Part shown: in pieces, positions 22,218 through 32,290 of the stretch
Layout: each line of letters starts with the position of its first letter
How positions within the stretch are numbered: position 1 is the stretch's first letter
Source: Plectosphaerella cucumerina
Lineage: Eukaryota; Ascomycota; Sordariomycetes; Glomerellales; Plectosphaerellaceae
DNA length: 64,000 nt
Assembly (NCBI GenBank): GCA_020746995.1
Contig: JAGPXD010000003.1
Location: 744,001 to 808,000 of the forward strand
Direction of reading: 5' to 3'
The notes under the pieces: generated by a model
Told to the model about the DNA's origin: nothing
Seen by the model: only the letters and a program-made list of their open reading frames with translations
Database searches by the model: none
Translations under genes and position numbers: made by a program

Positions 22218-23226
22218 ATGGCTGGAGGCGTTACCGTTCGCGATGTCGATGTAGGTTCCTGAAGCCATTCCTCACCCGCAACGCCGCGGTCAAAAGCGAG
22301 CACCCAATCCGAAGCCCTTCGTCCATCGACTCCGTCTCCGAAAGAAAAAAAAGTTCAACCGGCACACGCCAAACATCGAGCCGACAATGTCTGCGCCGTC
22401 GACGGCGCGGCGACACCGCGACCAGCCGCCCGCACATTGAGGACGAAGAAATTCTCCCCCGATGCGCTCGACTCGACTGGCGCGTGGTGATCGTCGCGAC
22501 GAACATGAGCAACATCGGGCTGAGATGCCCTGCCGACATGCATCGAACTATATATTCGGAGACGGACGAGAGGACCGAGGGCTACAATTGGAATCGAGCA
22601 GGCGCGAGGGGGTCGAAAGACCTCCGACGACGGAATCATTGCTAATGGGTCATCTTCTCCTCGACAGGCGCAGAAGTTCATCACTGCCTACGCTGCTTTC
22701 CTGAAGCGTCAGGGCAAGCTCCCCATTCCCGGTATGTTCTTTCTCTTCTGACGTCTTTGTCGTCACCCCGTCCTCCAACCCCCGAACCCTTTTGCTAACA
22801 TCACCCAGGCTGGGTTGACATCGTCAAGACCGGTGCCGGCAACGAGCTCCCTCCCCAGGACATTGACTGGTTCTACGTCCGCGCCGCCTCCGTCGCCCGC
22901 CACGTCTACCTCCGCAAGAGCGTCGGTGTCGGCCGTCTCCGCAAGGTCCACGGCTCCGCTAAGAACCGCGGTGTCCGCCCCTCGCACCACGTCGACGCCT
23001 CCGGCTCCGTCGATCGCAAGGTCCTCCAGGCCCTCGAGAAGATCGGCGTCGTCGAGCAGAACGAGGAGAAGGGTGGCCGCCGCATCACCGAGTCCGGCCA
23101 GCGCGATCTTGACCGTACGTTGCCTCGTTGCCCTCTCCTTTTCCAGACACACATCGCTAACTCTGCCCAGGTATCGCCCAGACCACCGCTGAGGCCGACG
23201 AGGAGGATGAGGAGGATGACGAGTAA
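22218..23226 (+). CDS. rps19: 40S ribosomal protein eS19
   Basis: Four exons: 22218-22250, 22668-22731, 22809-23114 and 23171-23226; 152 aa. Exon 1 encodes only MAGGVTVRDVD before a 417-nt intron, much longer than other introns here and a common arrangement in fungal ribosomal-protein genes. Conserved segments include AQKFITAYAAFLKRQGKL, WFYVRAASVARHVYLR, and VRPSHH followed by QALEKIGVVE. The C-terminus is unusually acidic (EEDEEDDE). eS19 sits on the head of the 40S subunit and is needed for 18S rRNA maturation. All junctions are canonical and phases close. Confidence 0.96.
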
Positions 23227-24914
23227 AGATACCACGCGACCCCGCGACTGACAAATTAAAATGAGGGACTGAGGTTTTCGGTTTTAACGGCACACGGCGG
23301 CATTGGGTTAGGCGTCTGAAAAGGAATCCCACACCTTTGGGGAATGTTTTTCACCCGAATACAAGGTCCCGTCCGCTCTTGTTGACTCGTCATGCCACCG
23401 CCCACCCACCACATCGCTGTGTCGGTTGCCGTCATGTCTGCACATCGCTGTGTCGCCGGTTTACCCCTCGTGTTGAGGGAAGTCCTGTCGGCGCGGCCCC
23501 ATCTGCCTCGTGTCGTCACAGTTCCCCTCTGACTGCTACCACCCCCGTCGTCATGACGAGCACACCTGACACACCTCTAGACTCTGGAGTTCTAGGTCGT
23601 CGGGCACAAGCATAGGCAGACTGAACACGACTTCTCGACTTTGGGCGCCTTACGGTAGCGATGATGTTGCCCTGGAGTCTCCCCTACCGCTATGGATCGA
23701 CCCCCATCCTCACAACACACCCACCTGGCAACCTCACCTCCTTCGTGCAAGGAGATGCGTTCCTTCCAGGCATCCCCGGGGAGATCACCTCAAGCTACAT
23801 CGTTAAACACAGACCTCTTTCGTACCCACCCTCATGGCCACGCCTCGTCCAGTTGCCGAAGTTGCCCTGAGCGGCGCCCGTGGCACCTGGCTAGAATACA
23901 CACGAAGCGTTTGCGGTGTCTCCCAACCCTCGCCAAAGGTGAATGCCTGCCCCAAACAACAGGCCCCCTCTAGCCTCAGGTTTCCTCCAGAGATCCCGCC
24001 ATTCCAGGAAATTTGACACCGGCTAGCTTGAAGCCTGGGCTTCTGCAACCCTCGATCCTGCATCATCAGAGGCGCACCTCCCACGCTCTGACCCTCGGTG
24101 AGTTGCTTCATCCAGTGCCTTGAAAATTTCAGCGAGCATCTCTTCTAACAAAAAAATCGAATTAGGAGTCATTGGAAGTCGGTCCTTTTGATCGGCGGAC
24201 TCGGAGCAAGTGACAACATACCTGTGCCATCAGAAGGACGAACGACCAGCAACAAGCCACACAGGACGAAAGTTGGGGCGTCATCCTAGTTGACTGTCAA
24301 GGAGATCCGTGGTCCATTTCTTCCTGATCCTTCTCAGTCCTCTTCCCTGAGGGATCGAACGTCTGCTGCCGACAGTCTCTGCGGTCAACGTCTTCCCAAA
24401 GAACGGATTTCTTCCTACACCCTTGACTCCTGGAGAAGTTGAGCCATTTACAACTGAGATTTCGCGAGATTCTTCGACCTCTTCGCCCCATCGCCTGCTT
24501 CCAGAGCAACATGCAACAGCTTGCCCATAAACTTTGGCCAGTTCGATACACCAAACTTCGTTCAGCAGGATCGCCACCTCGGGCTTCTCGCCAGCCTTCT
24601 TGAGCGTAAGGAACACCTGTGTGGAGTGAATCCTGGTACATAAGAAGATATATCCCAACTTCACCGATAGTTCTCTCGCTCCTTCTGGATGATCACTGAG
24701 TCACTTCTCAATTTAAGGCAGGTAGGTTCTCTGAACGGCAATCACATCATCTCTCTCGCAGCATAAAAGCTACAATTTTCACCATATCTTCCCAACTTCA
24801 CACCTCTCCTTCCCAAGATCCTCACGAAATCTACCATCCAGCGCCTTGCGAGTGAGCTTTGTAGCCTCACCAAGGATTGAAGAACCAGAGCTGACGCTGA
24901 GCAGTAGGCCGACA
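23227..24914. other. Intergenic, 1.7 kb
   Basis: eS19 3' flank and promoter of the deaminase-like gene. A minus-strand frame at 24281-24664 has no domain and no convincing start. No gene supported. Confidence 0.5.
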
Positions 24915-26933
24915 ATGACCACAATGGACCGAGGTTCAGAACTGCTCGAGGCAACCCCATGCCCTGCCATCACCTTCCAGCCAGGCGCGACAAGCCACTT
25001 TTTCGAAACCCCAGAAGCAGATAGGCCGCTGCCTTCCATTGAGAACAGCGATACATCCATCGTAGACGCTCGTATCAGGTCGCTGCAGCAGCCGCGGGAT
25101 TTTGGCACTCTTGTTCCTGCCTCTGGCAATAACGATGACGATGCCGCCGACGCGAAAGCCAAGAAGCTCAAGTCCATCTTCACCTTCCAGAAGGGCATAA
25201 ACGGCAAGGGCCAGCCGTTCTTCACTGTCTCTCAAGTCGTCGCTGCCTCGGGTATCAACTTCCTCGACCTTCCGGACTTCGGCGGTCTCAGCAAGGCGCG
25301 CAAGATTGCCGAGACTCACTTCAAGGAAAAGGCTGTGCTGGGAGCCCTGGTTCTCATCGACAGAAAGGGCGGAGCCCACATCCTCAAGACTGCCACAAGC
25401 GCAAACGTCGGCGAAGGCAGCGAGATCATGGACACCATCCAGCCCAGCCAACTCCTGTGGCAGCCCATCTGGCGCAAGAGGGTCATCGAGATGGGTCGTA
25501 TGCTCAAGATGAAGCTGGGTTCTATCTACGACGCCGCCGGAGCCAAGGGCGGATGCAAGCCCGAGAACTACGGTCGATACCACGCCGCACACGTCGAGAA
25601 GAAGCTTGCGACTTTCCTCGTGTACATGATGCTGGACGACTATGACATCAAGGTCACGGGAAAGTACGCCACTTGTGAGAACATCCGCAAGCTGAACCGA
25701 AGAATTGTTTCGGACCCCAGGGGCATACGTTTCGAGCTGCTCGTGTCACGCAAATGGTGCGAGATGTGCTGCGGCTTCGTCAGGAGGCTGAGCAGCGCCA
25801 GCGGCATCGAGATTGCCATCCGCGTTCAGCCTATCGTTGAGCCAGTCTTGATGACATCGAGGGAGCACAAGAAGTATTCAATGGTGAAGACGTCGGAGGA
25901 CATGGATCACGACCCTGGCAGTGTCATCGAAGCCTTCACCCGTCGAAGGGCTCAGAACCAAGATGCCCCCGATACTGCGTTCACTGATGAGGAGCTTCAG
26001 TCTTTCGGAAACCTTGAGCTTGACGCAGGCGAGGAGGATATACCCGAAGGACATCGCAAGACCGACAGCAAGACTGCAGAGAGCATGCAGATGGACCACA
26101 ACATCGACCTCCCAATCCGTTCGGGTCTTAGTGAGTCCGGTGTGCTGGCGCAGAACGAAGATGGAGACGATCTCTTCTGTCCCATGTACGAGGAGACTTC
26201 CAAAGCGACGGCCGCCACAGAGGCCGAGAAGAAGAAGGGCCAGACGGGCATTGTTCCCAAGACTGCGGCGCTCACCATTCGAGAAGAGGCGGAGCTGTTT
26301 GGCACCCCCGAAGTGGCCAGAACCGCAGACGTCGGCAGCAATGGAAGAAGCACCCTCGCCGATGGCACGGACAACGGCAACTCTGTGTTCGACATGCCTC
26401 CCCAGCTCAGCTACCCGTCCCCGGAGCCCATGTACAACGCAGGCGACGAAGACGACCTCTTCGTGCCCCTCAACCCCGGCCAGAAGCTGCCGCCTCTCAG
26501 TTCGATGCAGCCCTCGTCAATGGGCCCCGCCTCGCCATCTCCCGACTCATCGCCGCTGTCCGAATCGCCCGCCGAAGAGACACCTGAACCTGAAGTCATC
26601 GATATCACCGAGACTCCGCCGCCACCCAGCGCGGCGCAGGTGGCCGCCTTCGCTCGTGACTTTGCGGCGCCGTTCACGTACCAGTCACAGGGAGCTGCGG
26701 CAGCGGCTATTGCGGCTAGACCTCGCAAGAAGCCCAAGTGCAGGGCGACGGTCCGGGAGCGTGTCTTTCAGAGGAAGCCGCTCCCTGCGACGCCGGTGAC
26801 GATGGAGCCTATGGGACTGAGGGCGGGAGTGTCGGAGACTCCGCGGGAGGAGGAGCAGAGCATTCGGGAGTATGACTTTACCGGATGTAATGACCCTGTC
26901 TTTACGCAGTTGGAGATTGAGAGGTATGGATGA
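24915..26933 (+). CDS. Large protein with a predicted nucleic-acid/nucleotide deaminase-fold domain
   Basis: Intronless, 672 aa from ATG at 24915 (the frame is open upstream but only from TTG). An N-terminal region (about 80-210) is moderately conserved-looking. The centre has the zinc-site pattern of the cytidine-deaminase fold: H226-V-E228 at the start of a helix (AAHVEKKLATFLVYMM), and about 54 residues later C282-E-M-C285 at the start of the next helix (KWCEMCCGFVRRLS). Family pattern is HxE plus CxxC, where Glu shuttles the proton and His/Cys/Cys hold zinc. The arrangement recalls the SsdA-like branch known from bacterial deaminases and present in fungi. The C-terminal ~360 residues are acidic, Pro/Ser-rich and probably disordered, with a basic patch ARPRKKPK that could be nuclear. 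Substrate unknown; family placement is by motif only. Confidence 0.7.
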   Translation: MTTMDRGSELLEATPCPAITFQPGATSHFFETPEADRPLPSIENSDTSIVDARIRSLQQPRDFGTLVPASGNNDDDAADAKAKKLKSIFTFQKGINGKGQPFFTVSQVVAASGINFLDLPDFGGLSKARKIAETHFKEKAVLGALVLIDRKGGAHILKTATSANVGEGSEIMDTIQPSQLLWQPIWRKRVIEMGRMLKMKLGSIYDAAGAKGGCKPENYGRYHAAHVEKKLATFLVYMMLDDYDIKVTGKYATCENIRKLNRRIVSDPRGIRFELLVSRKWCEMCCGFVRRLSSASGIEIAIRVQPIVEPVLMTSREHKKYSMVKTSEDMDHDPGSVIEAFTRRRAQNQDAPDTAFTDEELQSFGNLELDAGEEDIPEGHRKTDSKTAESMQMDHNIDLPIRSGLSESGVLAQNEDGDDLFCPMYEETSKATAATEAEKKKGQTGIVPKTAALTIREEAELFGTPEVARTADVGSNGRSTLADGTDNGNSVFDMPPQLSYPSPEPMYNAGDEDDLFVPLNPGQKLPPLSSMQPSSMGPASPSPDSSPLSESPAEETPEPEVIDITETPPPPSAAQVAAFARDFAAPFTYQSQGAAAAAIAARPRKKPKCRATVRERVFQRKPLPATPVTMEPMGLRAGVSETPREEEQSIREYDFTGCNDPVFTQLEIERYG

Positions 26934-27303
26934 GGGGGAGGGTGAGGTGTGGCACGGCGGAGATGAACGAGAAGGATACAGATGATGAGGGGGGTGGACT
27001 GGCTGCAGATGGGTTGTTGAGAAGCTGGGCTATGAAAGGAATGATGTACTCCGCGGGAGTCAATTTGCTATAGGTACACTCCTGGAGGCTCAGGAGAGAA
27101 ACAGCATGCCAAAAAGGCTTTGCTGGCATGGTTTTGTCAAGCAGCCTTCCATGACTGAGGCTCTATTGCCATTAGTCAAGCAAGAGAATGACACTTTCGA
27201 GACGAAAGAATGAAGCAATTTGCTGATGATGACCAGCTTTCTCTTTATTGCCAAAACCCACGCTTTTCTATACAAGATGACAAACGGCCTCCTCTGACCC
27301 AGT
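26934..27303. other. Intergenic, 0.37 kb, convergent
   Basis: Lies between two convergent genes, holding both 3' flanks. No specific terminator is recognisable. Confidence 0.5.
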
Positions 27304-28650
27304 TCATGCTGCCCATACGCTGACCACAGACCCCACAGCCGGGGATTGTGTTGCTTTGTTTGACCGCAGCGCCAAACGAATCAGGTTGAGGGCCTGGCTT
27401 CCCAGGAAAAGGGGCAGCTTGAGCCTTTGCGCCTCGTCGACGGCAGCGCGCAGGCGCTCCTCGTACGAAGACAGTTGCTCATCGGCACCAGTGGCAGCCC
27501 AGCCGGACTGAGCACGGCCCTCTCGGAAAGCGGCGATGATGTCGCGGCCAAGGGTAGACAGAATCTTGCTCCCGCCAGCGGCGTTGATGCACAGCTCGTA
27601 GAGCTGGTCGAGGTCGAGGCCAACGTGCTGGGCGTAGGCGATGGTCTCAGCGGCCGAGCACAGGTGGATGCCCTTGAGCAAGTCGATGACGAGGGCGAGC
27701 TTGGCCTCATCGGAAGAAGCGGTGCCGGCGACGGGGCCGATGGCGCCCTTGCCCTCGGTGTAGAGGCGGATGAGGGACGAGTCGTCGTCGGGACCGTAGC
27801 CCCGGCCGAGACCGGCGAAGTAGACCTGCTCGGCGGTGCTGGTCATGGGTGTGGGGAAAGCAATGCGGCGGGCTTCGGAGGTGATGATGCTCGTGTCCTT
27901 GAGGATGATGGTCAGGGCGCTGGCAAGGGGCAAGAACTCCGGGTGCAGCATGCGCGGGAGGCGATGCTCGAACATCCAGCTCCACCCCTCCGAGGCGATG
28001 ATGGCCTTGCCTGTGGCCGCAAGATCGAGACCGAGATGGCTCGCAAAGCCCATGGCCTCACTGGCGGAAAGGATCTGGTTGGCGGCGAGGACCTGGTGGC
28101 ACATCTTCATGTTGCTTCCGGCGCCGATGCCGCCCTTGACGATGTACAGCTTCTGGGGGTCGGACATTGCCTGGAGGAGGTCGCGGCCCTTTTCCAGGGC
28201 CGGCTCGGAAGCGCCGGCCATGATGGAGAGGGTTCCGTCAGCGGCACGCATGGCGCCACCGGAGACGGGGCAGTCGACGAGGAGGACATCGGGGCGGCCG
28301 GCGGCGGCGATGGCGCGCTCGAGGTCCTGGACGTAGGCGCAGGGGACGGTTGAGCAGAGAAGGACGACGGCGCCCTGAGGGAGGGCCGGGATGGCGGGGT
28401 TCTCGCCGTCGAGGAGGACGGATTGGGCTTGTTGGGCGGTGGCGACCATGCAGACGACGTGATCTTTGTTGGCGACTGCGGAGGCGGGGGTTGTTGCTGT
28501 GCTGCCGCCGGCTTGGGCGAAGCGTTCGAGGGTGGGTGCCCAGACGTCGAAGCCGGTGACGGGGTAGCCTTCCTTGACGAGGTTGGTGGCCATGCCGAAG
28601 CCCATGGCGCCTAGGCCGATGAAGGCTACGGGGGGTTTGGTGGCGGCCAT
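27304..28650 (-). CDS. NAD-dependent beta-hydroxyacid dehydrogenase (L-threonate dehydrogenase-like)
   Basis: Single exon, 448 aa. The N-terminal Rossmann domain has FIGLGAMGFGMA (GxGxxG at residues 12-17), the substrate motif DCPVSGG, and the catalytic lysine in GAGSNMKMCHQ. These are diagnostic of the 3-hydroxyisobutyrate/6-phosphogluconate dehydrogenase superfamily. At 448 aa it is about 150 residues longer than single-domain HIBADH. The extra C-terminal part resembles a second all-helical NAD-binding-11 domain (KGIHLCSAAETIAYAQHVGL). In bacteria such enzymes (LtnD) oxidise L-threonate in four-carbon acid catabolism. The divergent aldolase neighbour supports a role in sugar-acid breakdown (inference). 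Confidence 0.88.
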   Translation of the reverse strand: MAATKPPVAFIGLGAMGFGMATNLVKEGYPVTGFDVWAPTLERFAQAGGSTATTPASAVANKDHVVCMVATAQQAQSVLLDGENPAIPALPQGAVVLLCSTVPCAYVQDLERAIAAAGRPDVLLVDCPVSGGAMRAADGTLSIMAGASEPALEKGRDLLQAMSDPQKLYIVKGGIGAGSNMKMCHQVLAANQILSASEAMGFASHLGLDLAATGKAIIASEGWSWMFEHRLPRMLHPEFLPLASALTIILKDTSIITSEARRIAFPTPMTSTAEQVYFAGLGRGYGPDDDSSLIRLYTEGKGAIGPVAGTASSDEAKLALVIDLLKGIHLCSAAETIAYAQHVGLDLDQLYELCINAAGGSKILSTLGRDIIAAFREGRAQSGWAATGADEQLSSYEERLRAAVDEAQRLKLPLFLGSQALNLIRLALRSNKATQSPAVGSVVSVWAA

Positions 28651-29585
28651 ACTGGGTAGGAAGCGTGAGGATGTCGAGAGAGTGAGGGAGTGAGGTGGTG
28701 ATGGTGATGATGAGGGGTAGGTGAGGATGACGATGAGTTTGGGGTATTGGAGGGGTGAAAGGGGGGATTAGATGGGAACTTGGGGTATCACAAGCTGAGA
28801 CTGTAATGTTATTATAAGGTCATGTTCGGTTCGCATCCGAGGGAGAACTTGGTAGACTCGGGGGGAGGGAGCAGGGATGAAGCTATACCCGTCGGAAGAC
28901 ACACCACAAGACCAAGACCATCGGATGTGGACAATGTCAGACCTTGGCTAGAAAGACCTCCATCTTCCCGGCCCTCGTCCCCGCCCGGCCAAATCCCCTC
29001 CTCCTTTCCCCCCCCATCGGCGCTGCCTCCGTGACTACCGGCGTCTTGCCGATCCGGAACCCCCCACCAACATCCACAGCAAACTTGAACACAGCCAGAA
29101 CAGCTGTTCCCCTTGGTGCTCCCCGGGGCTTCTCCGCTTCCTCCACTTTTGCCACGGCGCCAGGCTCTTTATCCGCCGGTGCCACACCAAAGGGCCTCTC
29201 AGCGACTGGCGATCGGTGGTCACTCGCCCGACTGAGGGCTGTTTTGCCCCTCCTTCTTCATGCGCGGGGCAAGCTGCCGCGGCCCTTGGCCGACCAGTTC
29301 TCCGGAGCCTGCGCCGAGCCGGTTGTACTCTCGGTTCGGCCGCCTGAGCGGGCAAGCGGGTTGGATGCCAATGATGCAGGTAATATTGATCCGATTCTGA
29401 GGAGAACCTCCGATGTATTCTTGGTTCTGGTCGTGCATCATACTTAGCCGGTTTGTTGATTATTGCTTTAAGAAGTCCTAAGAGCCTCGTCAATCCCCTT
29501 CTCGGTTCTTGGTTCCTACCCCCTGAGATTATCCCTTCGCCCCTAAACAACACCCACTACCACAACTTCCTCCCCCTCCCCCACA
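28651..29585. promoter_or_regulatory. Shared divergent promoter region, dehydrogenase / class II aldolase
   Basis: A 935-bp gap lies between the start codons of the minus-strand dehydrogenase and the plus-strand aldolase, with no supported gene. Head-to-head layout suggests co-regulation. I could not identify a specific operator. Confidence 0.45.
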
Positions 29586-30452
29586 ATGCCACGTCCTCCC
29601 CTGTCGCAAAATCGCACCCTCGCGATCCTCAACGCTGCCCGCGATGGCGGCTACGCCGTGCCCGGCATGTGCTGTTACAACCTGGAGTCGGTAATCGCCA
29701 CCGTTCGCGCTGCCGAAGCGACGCGATCCCCCGCCATCGTCCAGCTCTTCCCCTGGGCTATCCAGTATGCCGGCACGGCCCTGGTCCGCGCCGCCGCAGA
29801 GGCCTGCCACAGCGCATCAGTCCCCATTTCTCTGCACCTGGACCATGCTCAGACGCCCGAACTGGTGCGTCGTGCTGCCGACATCCCCGAGGGTTTCGAT
29901 AGCATCATGTGCGACATGAGCCATTACGAGAAGGAGGAGAACCTGGCTCTTACGAAGGAGCTGGTCGATTACTGCCACGAGCGCGGTATTGCCACAGAGG
30001 CCGAGCCGGGACGTATTGAGGGTGGAGAGGATGGTGTCGCTGAGACTGTCGACCTCGAGGGCGTGCTCACCACCCCCGAGCAGGCTGAGGAATTCGTCGC
30101 GACAGGCATCGAGATGCTGGCCCCGGCATTCGGCAATGTCCACGGCGAGTACGGTCCTCGCGGCATTATCCTCGAATACGACCGCCTCGAGAAGGTAGCC
30201 GCCGCCGTCGGCGACCGCGTGCGCATCGTGCTGCACGGCGCGGACCCCTTCACCGATGAGATTTACCAGCGCTGCATCAAGGCCGGCGTCACCAAGATCA
30301 ACATCAACAAGGGCATGAACGACCACTACGCCCGCTCGCAGGAGACGACGCGGGGGAAGCCGATTACCGCTGTCATGGAGGCCGGTACGGATAAGATGCA
30401 GGAGGCTATTGAACGGTATGCACACGTCTTTGGTTCGGCAGGAAAGGCGTAG
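29586..30452 (+). CDS. Class II fructose/tagatose-bisphosphate-type aldolase
   Basis: Intronless, 288 aa. Zinc ligands and catalytic residues are in place: HLDHAQ (catalytic D86, Zn ligand H87), EAEPGRIEGGED (acidic loop), NVHGEYG (H186) and VLHGADPF (H217), then KININKGMND for phosphate/substrate binding. This is the KbaY/GatY/Fba-II layout: a cytosolic, Zn-dependent enzyme cleaving a ketose (bis)phosphate to DHAP plus an aldehyde. Fungal glycolysis has its own, longer class II Fba. This shorter form beside a threonate-type dehydrogenase more likely serves sugar-acid or four-carbon catabolism. Which aldehyde it releases cannot be told from sequence. Confidence 0.9.
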   Translation: MPRPPLSQNRTLAILNAARDGGYAVPGMCCYNLESVIATVRAAEATRSPAIVQLFPWAIQYAGTALVRAAAEACHSASVPISLHLDHAQTPELVRRAADIPEGFDSIMCDMSHYEKEENLALTKELVDYCHERGIATEAEPGRIEGGEDGVAETVDLEGVLTTPEQAEEFVATGIEMLAPAFGNVHGEYGPRGIILEYDRLEKVAAAVGDRVRIVLHGADPFTDEIYQRCIKAGVTKININKGMNDHYARSQETTRGKPITAVMEAGTDKMQEAIERYAHVFGSAGKA

Positions 30453-30596
30453 GAGGAGGAGAAGAGAAGTGAATGAGGAGCATCCTGTACCATGAGGCGG
30501 GCGATTGAAATACCCCATCTGGCCCGATGAGAAATGAGACATGATGAAAGTGCATAGAGACTGAGGTGAGATGCTTCCTGCTGCTCCTTCAAGCTA

Positions 30597-31689
30597 CTAC
30601 AGCACCCGCGACTCGCCTCCATTTTGCCCCGACTGCAGCATGCCCTCGATGATCTTGAGATCCGCCAGTGCCGCCCTGCCCGATTGTCTCTCATCGACAA
30701 CTCCACCCGCCAGGCTCGCCACGAAGCCCTCAATCTCAGCCTTGACACCAGCATCCCACTCAAATTCACGCACCTGCTTCTCGCCACCACGGCTCCTCCA
30801 CTCAACCCTCTTCGGCTCCAGCGTCACAGCACCCTCAGTCGTCACCAACTGCGCCTCAAAGCCAGACTTCCACTCCGTGCCAAACGAAATGCTCGCCGTG
30901 CCATGCACATCCCCCTTCGTCGTGAGCACCGCGTGCAGCGTATCGACAGGCGGCAACTTCTCCTGCAGCAGCGAGCTGCGCGCCACAAGGCTGCCGACAT
31001 CATCACCCACAGCACCGAGGAGCAGACGCAGCGCAGCGACAAAGTGCACGCCGCCATCGAGGAGGAAGCCGCCCTGGTACTCGGGCGTCTTGCGCCACGG
31101 CGTCGCGAAGTAGCGGCTGTCATCGGGGACGAGGGAGAAGACGGAGAGGCTGAAGGTGACGGGGCGGCCGCCGATCTCGCGGGCGCGCTCGGCGGCGAAG
31201 ACCATGGAGGGCATGAAGCGGTAGTTCTCGGCGATGGCCCAGACGGGGCGGCCGGCGGAGGGGAGCTCGTCGTACCAGGCTAGGAGGGCCTCGGCTGTGG
31301 CGACGTCTTTGGCAATGGGCTTCTCGGAGAGGACGTGCTTGCCGGCCTTGAGGGCCTTTTTGATCACATCGGGTTGCGCGAGGATGGGAAGGCAGACGAT
31401 GACGGCGGAGATGTCGTCACGGGAGAGAAGGGCGTCGAGGGACTTGGACGCGTCGGCTGGGGTCTCGTGGTAGAGGTCGGGCCGGGCGGAGGAGGTCGTC
31501 GCGCCGGCGAGGGACTCGGCTGAGGCGAGGGAGCGGGAGTAGATGGCCTTGAGGTCGAGGTCGGCGATGGCCTCGATGGCGGGGATGTGTTCTGGGGCAG
31601 TTTAGCGGGGGGCATCACGATAAAGATGTGAAGAATGTCTTACGTTCCCGGGCGAAGATGCCCGCTCCAAGGATAGCGATTCCGACCAT
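30597..31689 (-). CDS. Gfo/Idh/MocA-family NAD(P)-dependent oxidoreductase
   Basis: Two exons, 31689-31644 and 31591-30597; 346 aa. The intron (GTAAGA...CCCCAG with a CTAAAC branch) is phase 1, joining MVGIAILGAGIFARE to QHIPAIEAI. Features: Rossmann loop GAGIFA (residues 9-14), second-strand DLKAIYSR, the family motif SEKPIAKD, and a C-terminal domain with GGFLLDGGVHFVAALR (the conserved HxxD/HxxxxR-type helix). Members oxidise or reduce sugars, inositols or dihydrodiols with NAD(P). It is convergent with the aldolase (144-bp gap between stops), making a three-enzyme carbohydrate group with the dehydrogenase. Similar fungal proteins are often annotated as dehydrogenases of unknown substrate. 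Confidence 0.9.
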
Positions 31690-32290
31690 GATTGCGGTTA
31701 TTCGAAAATGGATGTTTGACGATGGAGACAGGTGTGAGCTTGAAGAGTGTGAAGTGAAATCGAGGGGCGTGATGAGGCTTTATGTCGTCATGCCGACTCC
31801 CATCTGTTGCAGCTCCCCTTGGCGGGCGGATCAGGGCTTGCCGCTACTGATGCCTCCACTGGGAATAGTGAGGTTATTGGCCTGCCTCGAAGCTTGCCTC
31901 TTGGGGGCGGTGGAATCCCGACGGCCTCTTCTCGGCGCTGGCTGAGCTGAGGCGGTCCACTCGGCAGCTACAAGTCGGACTTTTCGGGCGGAGAAATCAG
32001 TTGCAATGCTTTTCAGCAGCATGCTCACCGAAGTGTGGTGTCAAAGAAGTCCAGACGGCATGCTGTTGCATGATGGCATATCTTTCCAGCTTTACTCATG
32101 TCGCAAGACACCAGAGTCAAAGTACGTACTTCAATTGATAGATACTCAAAGAGATAAAATGGACAGAGAAGATAAATGTGCCACATCCGCCAAATCTTGA
32201 CCCAAATCACGATCCCCTTGCCTCCTGCTCGCACCTGACCCCGCCCCCTTTTCACCCTCAATTCCACCCCCAAGTCGACCCCAAGACCGT
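31690..32290. other. Intergenic, 0.6 kb
   Basis: Promoter of the Gfo/Idh gene and 3' flank of the PLA2 gene. Nothing else is seen. Confidence 0.5.

Noticed and set aside
22251..22667. Possible C/D snoRNA in the eS19 intron
   Set aside because: A CTGA is present but no matching TGATGA box or terminal stem.
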